Assembly (NCBI GenBank): GCA_963854835.1 | Contig: OY978525.1 | Location: forward strand, 51,039,929-51,103,928 | From: Megamerina dolium | Lineage: Eukaryota; Arthropoda; Insecta; Diptera; Megamerinidae | DNA length: 64,000 bases | Direction of reading: 5' to 3' | In this document: piece after piece, positions 35,973 through 47,272 of the stretch | Position numbering within the stretch: the first letter of the stretch is position 1 | Layout: each line of letters opens with the position of its first letter | Position numbers and translations under genes: made by a program | Notes under the pieces: generated by a model | Seen by the model: the letters and a program-made list of their open reading frames with translations, nothing else | What the model was told of the DNA's origin: nothing | The model's database searches: none

Positions 35973-35973
35973 A

Positions 35974-36068
<95 letters not shown>
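35877..36068. repeat. (TA)n microsatellite
   Basis: TA array with gcacattgtgca and aaat interruptions to the right of the 32966-35873 transposon. Confidence 0.95.
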
Positions 36069-36070
<2 letters not shown>

Positions 36071-36113
36071 CTGCAAAAAATGCAACTGTTCCGGAATGTA
36101 TCCGGGATCAGCC
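36069..36113 (+). repeat. Dispersed terminus-like repeat, inverted partner of 30430-30474
   Basis: CCCTGCAAAAAATGCAACTG directly after the (TA)n array. About 44 bases match the reverse complement of 30430-30474. Confidence 0.6.
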
Positions 36114-36510
36114 GCAAAGGAATATGTGACTAATCGCACTTTTGATCTCTTTATATGGAGTGAACTGTTCCCTTTTGTTCGAGCATGTCCAATGAAGAGA
36201 CCAATTGTATCCTTTTATACCCGAACGGGAATAATATAGATTAGTATTGTTAAAAATTTTCATTCAATGCATTATAAATCAATTATATTTTCTTTTCAAT
36301 TACTTGGCAATTTACCCATTTTTGCTCTTCGAAACAAAATTATTTATTTTCATTAATTGTATAATAATTCTCATGTAAAATAAAACTATTTTTTATTTCT
36401 TTTTTTACGGGTACAGAGTACAGATCAAACAATTTATTTTCATTCATTGCATTATAATTTCTAATTCATATATTTCAAATTTAAATGTACAAATAAAATT
36501 AACGTATTTT
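36114..36510. other. Unassigned AT-rich DNA with a repeated ~75-bp segment
   Basis: Holds no gene that I can see. About 75 bases at 36417-36490 (acagagtacagat..., tttcattcattgcattataa) recur in the same orientation at 39754-39830. Confidence 0.5.
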
Positions 36511-36514
36511 CTCT

Positions 36515-36605
36515 TCTCGGATTCGAGCCTGGGTACCCACAACATCATGTGTTTTGTTATCGTATATTCTAACGCCGTCGCTCTACCAGCTACGCTAATC
36601 TGGAA
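36515..36605 (-). repeat. Second tRNA-like SINE head or tRNA pseudogene
   Basis: The minus strand gives an A-box-like TAGCTGGTAGAGC (36580-36592) and a B-box GGCTCGAATCC (36519-36529) within about 75 bases. The boxes are further apart than in a normal tRNA and no clean cloverleaf is seen. The adjoining 36417-36490 segment is repeated at 39754, suggesting a dispersed SINE body rather than a single pseudogene. Confidence 0.5.
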
Positions 36606-36713
36606 CATGTCATTGTTAACTTAAAAGCGAATAACTTTGAAGTGTAGAAGATCTCTAAATATATGAATCAAGTTAAAAATTGATCCCGAATTACTCTCGC
36701 AAATTTTTTGCAC

Positions 36714-38496
<1,783 letters not shown>

Positions 38497-38565
<69 letters not shown>
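38497..38565. repeat. (TA)n microsatellite
   Basis: Pure TA array joining the truncated Tc1 right end to the terminal repeat of a mariner. Confidence 0.95.
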
Positions 38566-38566
<1 letters not shown>

Positions 38567-39716
38567 GAAGGCGGTCCCAGTACTACCCGACCTAACAAAG
38601 AAAACAAAAAATGTTCTTTTTTTCTCAAAATAATCTCCTTTTATAGACTAGACAGACGGCAGCCTAATTCCGGATTACCGAGTTAATTCGAATTAACTCG
38701 AGCATTAACTGCAGCTAATCCGCATTAACTCTAAGAGGATTAGGGCAATTTGCTATGGCAACACTGCTGAAAATTTTCTATTGTGAATATTTCTCGACCA
38801 TTTTACAAAATATTGTTAACAGTTTTCGACATGAAAAGCGTTGGCGAACAAATAAATCCAGCTGTCAATTACGAACTGTGAATGTCAATTTACAAATATC
38901 TGATAGTTTTCAGTTCACGTACTTCTTGTAGATTTTCTCATATCGAGAGTGACAGATGACAGAAATTGATAGTGATAGTAATGTAAGTGAGCAGACCTAA
39001 TAAAACAGCAATCAGCCGGTTAGTTAATCCGCAATACTGCCGTCTGTCAGGTTAATATTTTATTCGGATTAAGTGCGCCGGTAATCCGGATTAACGCTGT
39101 CGTCTGTCTAGGATATTAGCTCTATACACTTTTCCCAGCGATATTCTATAGCTTAGATACGCTGTTTGTATATGAATGTCTAGCTCATTAAAATAGCCAT
39201 CTACTTAAGACTCCACCACTTCATTGTTTGCAAATCTTCTACCACCAAGCCATTTTCTCAATTTTGAAAATAGAAAAAAATTGCAAAATCTTGCAAATAA
39301 GTTGCGTGCTAAAGCAATTCGATCTTTAACTCGTTGATTTTGGTCATCGCAATAGCGGATATGTGAACTGGTGCATTGTCTTGATGAAAATTTACTTTTT
39401 TTCCCCCAAATGCGGTCTTTTTTCTTTAATTTCATCACTTAAACGCAATAAATTAGCATAATACTCGCCGTTGATTATTTTTCTTTTTTGAAGATAATCG
39501 ATAAAAATTATCCCTCGTGCATTCCAAAAACAGACGCCATAACCTTGCCTGCAGATGGAACTGTCTCCTCCTTCTTTGGACACGATTCTCCCCTTTTAGT
39601 CAATTGTTTTGACTGCTCCTTTGTCTCAGGTGTGAAGTGGTGGACCCATGTGTCATCCTCATGTCTTGAAGAAAGCTGGATACACAAAGAACCTCGATTT
39701 TGGTGCCACATGAATT
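38566..39716 (-). pseudogene. mariner element family 2, 5'-truncated, with nested MITE
   Basis: The end at 38566 (CGAAGGCGGTCCCAGTACTA) preceded by TA matches both ends of the copy at 59990-60978. Minus-strand transposase pieces: DDTWVHHFTPETKEQSK (first Asp region, about 39660), GIIFIDYLQKRKIINGEYYA, VNFHQDNAPVHISAIA (second Asp, about 39395), and after frameshifts a segment equivalent to LKKWLGGKRF near 39240. The third-Asp segment has decayed. A 472-bp MITE (38644-39115) lies between the gene and the terminus. The 5' half of the gene is missing beyond 39716. Confidence 0.8.
38644..39115. mobile_element. MITE with TTA target duplication (PIF/Harbinger-like)
   Basis: Terminal inverted repeats TAGACTAGACAGACGGCAGC and TATCCTAGACAGACGACAGC (right end reversed) continue with a cggattaccg block. 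TTA flanks both sides (38641-38643, 39116-39118). The sibling mariner copy shows the empty site as a single TTA (reverse complement near 60899-60911), which confirms the limits and the 3-bp duplication. It is 472 bp and noncoding, with repeated taatccg/ttaactcg motifs. The duplication length suggests the Harbinger class. Confidence 0.8.
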
Positions 39717-39753
39717 AACAGTGAAAAATTAGATGAAAAATGGACCGAATTTA

Positions 39754-39830
39754 CAGAGTACAGATGTAACAATTTATTTTCATTCATTGCATTATAATTT
39801 CCGATTTATATATTTCAAATTTAAATGTTT
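39754..39830 (+). repeat. Copy of the 36417-36490 segment
   Basis: About 75 bases nearly identical to 36417-36490, same orientation. Probably part of a dispersed SINE or MITE body. Confidence 0.6.
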
Positions 39831-40008
39831 TTTGACATTTCGTGTTGTTGTTTTTGTTCTCTCTTATGTTTCGAAAGGCAATGAAAATATAAACAAGACC
39901 TGTTTAAAAAGATAAGAGCGTACTCCATTGCTTGCTATGTTGAAAACATTTGTTGTTGAGTAAATGTTAATCAAATCAAAGAAAATCGAATCATCTTACG
40001 CAGATTTA

Positions 40009-40340
40009 GTGGATGCCGTAGCACAGTGGTTAGTAGGTCGTGTGTTCAATCCCCGGCTGAAGCATAACTAAATTTAATATCGAAAAGATTTTTATTCGAA
40101 CGGTATTCACCTGCCGGCAAGAATAGCCAATTTTGTCGGCAGTTACAATTTGCCAAAAATGCTTCTTAGAAGATGTCGCAATGTCACAAAGTTCTGCCGT
40201 TCGGAACCGGCTAATATAAGCAGGTCCGTTCTAATGCTGTCCAAATTTAACACGCACCACAGTATTGGAAGAGAAGCTCGGTGGTATCACAATCGGACTT
40301 TCTTGCCTAAGTATGTCCTCTCAGAGAGAGGGCAGCCATA
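40009..40340 (+). repeat. tRNA-derived SINE with deletion in the head
   Basis: Plus-strand copy: gtggatgccgtagcacagtgg (A box region) runs directly into ttagtaggtcgtgtgttcaatcccc (B box). About 20 bases between them are absent, so the promoter spacing is too short. The body continues through gttctgccgttcggaaccgg and gaagagaagctcgg to about 40288. The last ~50 bases differ from the other copies. Confidence 0.75.
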
Positions 40341-41262
40341 TAACCTAACCTGACCTACGCTGATCAAAATGTAAAAAAGAAGGCAAACAAATTAGTTTTT
40401 TTTTTTTGTTGCAATTATTTCAATGTTTCGTGAGATTTAGAGTTCAGTAATAACACATTACTTTGATTTATATAAGATATTTATTAAAATGCAAGTAATC
40501 AAAAAGAACAACTGCATACATTGTATATTCCACTTCACTAATCGAATAAACTTAAAAGCCGAAGTTGGCAGATTTTCGCACTCGGATACCTATTATGATT
40601 TAAAAAATGTATATAAACATATCAAAATAGTAATATGTTTTTCAACTGAAAATACAGAGAGAATGTTTGAGGAGTTTTTGGGGGTAGGTTATTAATGATA
40701 TAAAATAAATTTGGTAACCTTGGTCAAAGTCAGAAGCATTTCAGTTCAGTCGAGTCACAGACACGGTGACAAAATTTGAAATTCTCCTTTTTGAGATTTA
40801 GTAGAAGTTGAAATCTTGATAAACTTAAAAATCAAATCATATTTCTGTGTAATTGATCTCAACTATGGTAAAAAAAACCAGGATTATTGAATCCAACTGG
40901 CGCTTTCATTTTGTTGCCACATCGCCTTTCCAACTATTTATTCGGTTGTTAGCAGCTCGGTTATGTGTGCGGTTTAGAACCCTCTGGAGGTCGTTGATGT
41001 TGGGGGTTCTGATCTAGACTCTTAAATGCCTCGTTAACCACGTAAACCTTGCAAAATTACTAGCTCGAAGAACAGCAGTCAAATTTTGAATGAGATGTGT
41101 CTTACACAAATAAGTAAGATTAAGCGAATAATTTAGTGCATAAATTTAAGCGAATGCAGAAAGCAACCTCGTTTAATGGACAACTCTTTGGCGTCAGTTT
41201 TAATATGTAGTACAAAATCGAATATTTTTGTCATATTTTTCATTTTATTTCCGTAAAGCACA
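40341..41262. other. Unassigned DNA with a 68-codon frame
   Basis: A small frame at 40489-40695 (plus) encodes 68 residues starting MQVIKKNNCIHCIFHFTNR. I do not recognise it, and the length is within chance for AT-rich DNA. Nothing else is supported. Confidence 0.3.
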
Positions 41263-41520
41263 GAACTTCGCGAAAGCTGCTAAAAAGTTACGTGATATGT
41301 ATGATGAGGAAACCTTAAAAGAAGGACCGTGTATGAATTGGTTTGACAAATTTCTTTCCCGAGATTTTCACTAATAGGTGACACACGATCAGGTTGACCA
41401 GACGAGCTTGATGATGATCAAATTAAAGACATAATCGGATCGTCAGAATTCAAATATGAAACATACAGCGATTGAGAAACATTTAAAACATATGACTCAT
41501 GATATTTGGATTCCAATCGG
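41263..41520 (+). pseudogene. mariner N-terminal remnant
   Basis: Degenerate helix-turn-helix region of a mariner transposase: AQNFAKAAKKLRDMYDEETL, then CMNWFDKFLSRDF. After a one-base shift come GDTRSG and PDELDDDQIKDII, which correspond to the usual linker after the DNA-binding domain. No catalytic domain follows. Confidence 0.65.
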
Positions 41521-41887
41521 CAATTGCTTAGTTGTCAAACCAATATTTATATTTTGACATGCAACAAAATTAATTGATTTGTGAAACGTTTAATATTTTA
41601 TTTTCGGGAAATGTTTTTGGTGATATTTTGATGTTGTCGTCTCCGAGTTCAGTCTGTTACGAGCACAGCTATTATCACAACTTTGGCTGCAGACGCCATC
41701 TTGTCGTCATGTTGCATTGCAGTGAATTTGTTTAGCACTGCCAAACACTTATTTTTTTTAAACTACATTCACATACGAGTAATTATCTAAATTTTTTACA
41801 CTGATTACAATCAATTGTTACTGATTCCACAATTTTGACCGTTGTAAGCTAACTTCGATAATTATACTTATTTAGTAACTTATGTGG
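41521..41887. other. Unassigned spacer
   Basis: No recognised feature. Confidence 0.4.
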
Positions 41888-43150
41888 CCATTACAACCGA
41901 AAATTGATTTTTTAACCGCACCTAAAATTGCCAGCCAACTCTACTTCGCTAGCTGGCGCAAGTTATAAATTCCAAGCGCTGTTAAGTTCTACAGTACTTG
42001 GTCTTTCCACTGGAGGTTAGGTCTGCCTCTTCTGCGTCGTCCACCAGTGGATTCCGAATATAACACATTGTCAGCCGGAGCGTATTCTTCCATTCGCTCA
42101 ACATGACCTAGCCAGCGCAGCCGCTATATTTTAATGCGCTTTAATGCGCAAATAGGTTCAAAGATCTTGCGTAGGACTTTTCTTTCGAAAACTCCAAGCA
42201 TTCTTTCATCTAAGGTGGAAACTGTCCACACTTCGGTGGAGTATGTAAGGACACGCATGATGAGATACTTGTAGATTGTGGTTGTCGTTTCTCGAGAGAA
42301 TGCTCGACTTCCCAATTGCTTACTTAGCCCAAAGTAGCATATGTTAGCAAGAGTGATCCTTCGCAATATCTGCAGGCTGACGTCATTACTGGTGTTGATG
42401 CTGGTTCCAAGATAGACAAAGTCCTACTTCAAAAGCGTAGTTGTCAACAGTGACGTGCTGTCCAAGACGCCGGGACTCTTTGTTTGTTGATACTAGATAC
42501 TTCGTCTTGTCCTCGTTCACCGTAATACCCATCCGACGCGACTCTCTTTCCAACTCTGAAAATGCTGCACTGACTGCCCGTGTGTTCATGTCGATTATCT
42601 AAATATCATCGGCATACGCCAACAGCAAGACACTATTGTTGAGGATAGTGCCACTATGTCGTAGATCAGCAGTCGTATTATCTTCTCCATAATAAGATTG
42701 AAAAAGTCGAAGATTGAAGAAGTCTTAAACGGCGGGGAGAGGTCCTTCCCAATTTTGACTGCACAACGGGAATTCTGCAAAGACGAATTAACTTCGCGGG
42801 AACACCGAACTCAGACATTGTTATGTAAAGATAATCCCTTACCGGACTGTCGATAACGACTTTATAATCAACAAATAGATGTGTTGATCTGTTTTTCTTG
42901 GGTCTTTCCAGGATTTGGCGCAGTGTGAAAATCTGGTCGATGGTGGATTTACCAGGTCTGAAGCCATACTGATAAGGTTCAATCAGGTTGTTAAGGGTAG
43001 GCTTCAACATTTCACACAGTAGGCTCGATAGAACCTTGTATGCGATGCTAAGAAGACTTATTCCACGGTAGTCGGCGCAAATTGTGGGGTCTCCGTTCTT
43101 ATGCACGGGACAGAGAATACTGAGCCTCCAATCATCTGGCATGCTTTCAC
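41888..43150 (-). pseudogene. RTE-type LINE copy B, 5'-truncated
   Basis: Same family as 13184-16363, on the minus strand. It starts just before MPDDWRLSILCPVHKNGDPT (43142) and continues in several frames: GFRPGKSTIDQIFTLRQIL, FVDYKVVIDSPVRDYLY, a disrupted middle, MNTRAVSAAFSELERESRRM and, at 42366, RRITLANICYFGLSKQL. The catalytic loop region near 42600 carries a stop (after FGL/DII-type codons), so it is inactive. The 3' end near 41888 reads GGCCACATAAGT, matching the end of the first copy but without the tandem tail. Confidence 0.8.
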
Positions 43151-43858
43151 CAATCTTTGATAATTATACAATAGAATTTATTAAACTGTATTAAAAATGT
43201 CTTTTACGATTGTTTTACTATTACTATATTAATAAATGATTAATCGAAAGGAGTGTTACAACTCAATTAAATCGTAAATTGAACGAAAATAATAGATTAT
43301 CTTAATCAAATGATTAATCATTGCCAACCCTAGATAGCAGTAGCTTCTCAACCTTTAATGAGTTCGGGTTGCATCGCTCTGTTGCTGAAATATGTAATTC
43401 GTAGTCCAATTGTACTATGATTACGATATTATGATTTCAATCGTTTTGTTTGTATACTTGGGAATTTTTAAATCATTATTGGTATCTATATAAGTAACTC
43501 ATAACTGTTACCGTAAACAAAAACTAACTTCTTTCAAGACAATTTAAGGTATTTAGTACGTACGGTAACGAACGTATTTTATAATTTTTTTATCGTTTTA
43601 AGTTGTGTATTTTACGTTAATTTATTTTAAATTGTATACCAAACTGATTACCTCGTATTATGCATACTAAATTGCACTTCATGACAAATAATTTTTAAGG
43701 GTTACAATTTATTAATAAGTGAATTGAGTGAAAAGGTTATGCGACATAGCGTTTATAACCAGATTATGCTGAATGAATTTTATTTATATCCATTGAGTTG
43801 TTGAAAGCTTTAAAGATTGATTTAAATATTTTTGTAAGTTTTTTGGGGAAAAATTAAC
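43151..43858. other. AT-rich DNA, probably including the 5' LTR of the next element
   Basis: The sequence directly before the primer site (43859) should be an LTR. It ends AAAATTAACT in the style of gypsy-group LTRs. A possible start is agtaactcataac near 43494, but no second LTR is present to fix the limits. Confidence 0.4.
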
Positions 43859-43870
43859 TGGCGCCCAACT
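43859..43870 (+). promoter_or_regulatory. tRNA-Lys-type primer-binding site
   Basis: TGGCGCCCAACT has the form of the lysine-tRNA primer site of gypsy-group elements. It lies about 620 bases upstream of the Gag remnant. Confidence 0.6.
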
Positions 43871-44486
43871 TGAAGGACCAAGGACCTACAAATGCTGAAA
43901 GAACATGCGAATCCTGGATGTACAAAGGAAGACTGACTGTCTTCATCTTTAATCTAATTAAAATTAAAAAGTATAAGTGATCATTTAAAAAAATTTCAAA
44001 GTGGATACTTTTTCAAAAATACTATTCAAAAAAATGTTAAAACCCGGTGTTCAAATGTTCTTTTGTTTTTCGAATCAAGTAAAATTACGTAATTTTTTCT
44101 GAAACTAAGCATTAACGATTGTTGCTGATTTGAGTGCTTTCAAAAGAATCCTGTGAAGAAATTTAATTTTCAATTTAAATAATTTTTGAGAAAAAGTTTT
44201 CGATATACAAAGTGTTTAAAATCTTAAGAAAAATACCCTTAAAAAAAAGCACGTGTTTGATATCGTGCTATTTACACAATTTTATGTTATTCTGTATACC
44301 TTTGTCGAATTAAATAAATTTAAATAAAATAAAGTTTATTTTCTATAACGACGATTGCTTTTGGCATGCGTATTGGTGAAGTGCGTAGAGTAAAAAATAT
44401 ATAAAAATTTAATTTTGTGTTTATTACGATCCTTATCAAGTTTTCTCTACTAAGCCTTTTAGTAAAAATAAATATTAGTTTAAAAA

Positions 44487-45624
44487 ATGATTCTTAATAG
44501 AGAGCAGGGAGTAGAACCCATTAACGAGACGAACGGGCAGTTATCCGAACAGCTAAATCGTTTAACCTTGGCGATTAATCAATTGCAACCACGTGGCGTT
44601 GAACAATATTTACCTGTTTCGATTAACTCTTTGGTTGAAGAAAATAATTCCAGTTTAGATCTAGTAAAGTCTGGCGAAGCGCAGCTGAATTTGCCATTAT
44701 TTATTATACCGAGGATTCGAAAAAATATATTGCAATGTGTATATTTCGAAACAAAATCATAGATAATCATGGATAGGTTAGATCAAGAATACGCCGATAA
44801 AAGGCCGTTATATGTACTGGAAAATGAGCTAAGTATTCTTAGGCAGGATAATCTATCTATTATCGAGTACTACAATAGGGTAGACAAAAAGCTACCCTTA
44901 TAATAAATAAACAAATGACATATAGCGGAAATAGAGATATCATCACCAATTTAAACGAACGCGCTAGGGAGAACGCGTTTTTATATCAGGACTTCTTCAC
45001 CCAATATGCGATATACTTTTCACTGCCAGACTCAAAGACCTTCCAACTGCTCTTGCAGTTGCTCAAGAACTCCAAACTAATCATAAACGATATGATTTTG
45101 CAGAAGCCTTTGCGATTGGAAATAATTTTAAACCCAATAGGCCAATAATGTCTCAATACAAACAAATAGAACACAATAACCGACCGCATACGAGTATACG
45201 TTTCAACCAAAATGCTTCCAATAGAAAAATTCCGATGGAAGTTGATAACAATACGATCTATTACAGGCAGCGTAATAATATTCCAAACCTACCTACTCCA
45301 CAGCATCAACATATTAAAATTCCAGTTCAACCGGATACTATACCTAATTATATTCCTAAACCACAACATTTAAATCCCAATTTGCCAGTAGCATATAAGC
45401 GAAGTCGCGAAAAATTACATTCCGATCGTTCACGTTTTCAGAAACTACAAAGAGTAAATTATATGCCGGAAGAATTAGAAATTTTTTCGAGTGAAGAAGA
45501 AAACCTGAGTCGGAATATTGATTTTGAAAAAGAATATTATTACGAAAGCCCTCAAAATGACAATCATAACTACAATGATGATGTTATGGCGGAGTATGGT
45601 GACGAAATACATTTTTTAAACTAA
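44487..45624 (+). pseudogene. Errantivirus-like Gag, frameshifted
   Basis: Old copy of an insect gypsy-group element. Pieces: an N-terminal frame at 44487-44762; a block with LENELSILRQDNLSIIEYYN followed by stops near 44900; ITNLNERARENAFLYQDFF (44945) and, in another frame, a helical segment ending at 45148; then a long open frame 45148-45624 rich in Asn, Pro and Gln with an acidic end. The order and the NLNERAR motif fit Gag of this group. There are at least two stops and two frameshifts. No zinc knuckle is seen, as expected for the group. Confidence 0.7.
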
Positions 45625-45680
45625 AATCGCTCCTGTCGTTTATTACGAACAAGTGCAAAAACGGTCAGGAGCTTCGCATT

Positions 45681-45842
45681 TTAATTTTTAATTAAGAAAC
45701 GTACCCCGTATTTTTCAAAGTTTATCTATGCACGTTAAATTTGCTTGCAAGTTATAATGATATCCATATGGAGAATTTCTCCTGAAAGGTTTGGAATTGG
45801 TGTTAATTTTTAATTAAGAAACGTACCCCGTATTTTTCAAAG
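45681..45842. repeat. 37-bp direct repeat bracketing an inverted copy of the integrase region
   Basis: About 37 bases (containing aattaagaaacgtaccccgt) occur at about 45683-45719 and again at about 45805-45842. Between them, 45717-45806 is the reverse complement of 46924-47013 from the same element, with essentially no mismatches over ~88 bases. This looks like a local template-switch insertion. Confidence 0.8.
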
Positions 45843-46640
45843 AGCCATCGATGAAGTTTTACGCGAAGCTATAGGGGAATATTGTCATGATTATGTCGAC
45901 GACATAATCATTTACTCTCCAGGTAGAGTTTCTGGGGTTTCTCGTTTCTGAAACAGGCATTAGAACTTGTCCGCACAAGGTTCATGCCATTATTAATTAC
46001 AAGCCTCCGCAAAACTTTCCAGCGTTACGTTCACTTCTTGGTATATTCGGGTATTACCGACCCTTTATAAAAGATTATGCTGCCATCGTCAAACCTTTGA
46101 CCGTTTATCTTCGCGGAGAAAACGGAAAAGTGGGTACGCGCAATTCAAAAAACGTGAAAATAGATTTTAATCAAGAAGCGCTTCAAGCCTTCGAGCGAAT
46201 AAAGGAGATACTAGCTTCAGAGGATGTTGCTTCAATTTCCCGACTATAACCAATCTTTTGAGCTCACAACAGATGCCTCTTCTACAGCTTTAGGCGCGGT
46301 TTTGTCGCAAAAAGTTCGTCCAGTTACAATGATTTGGCGAACGCTCTCTGTCAGCAAACAAAATTACGCTACTAATGAACGTGAGCTACTTGCGATTGTA
46401 TGGGCATTGAGAAAGCTTCGCCATTATTTGTACGGAATCAAATATAAACATTTTTACTGACCATCAGCCACTCATATTTGCAATGTCAGAGAAAACCCCG
46501 AACGCTAAAATGAAAAGATGGCGAGCGTTCATAGAAGAGCTTTCGCCAACTTTTCATTTGAAACTTGGAAAATAGAATATAACAATTTGAGTGAAGTTGC
46601 ATCTGACGAAACTGTGCATAGCGAAGCATCTTTAAGTAAA
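45838..46640 (+). pseudogene. Errantivirus-like Pol: partial RT and RNase H
   Basis: Begins inside RT with IDEVLREAIG and the active-site DYVDDIIIYSP (about 45895). After a shift come HKVHAIINYKPPQNFPALRS and a connection region. RNase H follows (46224-46460) with FELTTDASSTALGAVLSQ and NYATNERELLAIVWALRKLR, then in another frame FTDHQPLIFAMSEK. Protease and the first part of RT are absent: the RT start is replaced by an inverted duplication (45717-45806). Several indels separate the parts. Confidence 0.8.
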
Positions 46641-46754
46641 GTGATTAAAACAGTCAATTGTCCTATTAACCAATTCAGAAACCAGTTAAAGGTTTCCATG
46701 TATAATTCCTTTAGCATAAATACTAAAATTCTTTTTAAAAAACTACCTCTACCA

Positions 46755-46790
46755 CTCGGTTGCTACCACATTAAAGTGGTAGCAACCGAG
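46755..46790. repeat. Perfect 15-bp stem hairpin
   Basis: ctcggttgctaccac, then a 6-base loop attaaa, then the exact reverse complement. GC-rich compared with its surroundings. It lies in the region between RNase H and integrase of the decayed element. Confidence 0.85.
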
Positions 46791-46894
46791 CGCAATCGGG
46801 ATCATCGTGGCTTACGTGGTATGACTTTCCAGACATAAAAAATTATTGAAATCAATAATAACAAATTGCAAGATATGTTTGGAGAATAAGTATC

Positions 46895-47272
46895 GACGAC
46901 AACCCCCAGATCCTACAATAGGTAAAACACCAATTCCAAACCTTTCAGGAGAAATTCTCCATATGGATATCATTATAACTTGCAAGCAAATTTAACGTGC
47001 ATAGATAAACTTTCCAAGTTTGCTATTGTAAAACCTATTATTTCAAGGTCTACGGTTGATATTAAATACGCTATGTTCGGAGTTTAATAAGCATTAAATA
47101 TCGCTAAAGCCATTGTTTCTGATAACGAAAAAGCCTTCCACTCAAATACGATTAAAGTTTTACTAAGAGATAGTTTTTCAATAGACCAACTCTTTATAGC
47201 TACTCTTCACAGCGAAAGCAATGGTAAAGTAGAAAGGTTCCACTCGACTTTGTTGGAAATTAACTCCGCCAA
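46895..47272 (+). pseudogene. Errantivirus-like integrase core, degenerate
   Basis: Pieces in shifting frames: LTCIDKLSKFAIVKPI with the first-Asp region absent or altered, then NIAKAIVSDNEKAFHSN (second Asp) and TLHSESNGKVERFHSTLLEI with the catalytic Glu. It breaks off at 47272, where a LOA-type LINE begins. No envelope gene or 3' LTR is present. Confidence 0.7.

Noticed and set aside
36515..36605. Functional tRNA gene
   Set aside because: Box spacing is too long and no cloverleaf with paired acceptor arms could be formed by eye.
40489..40695. Possible small host gene of 68 residues
   Set aside because: No homology recognised, no codon or context support, and the length is within chance for AT-rich DNA.
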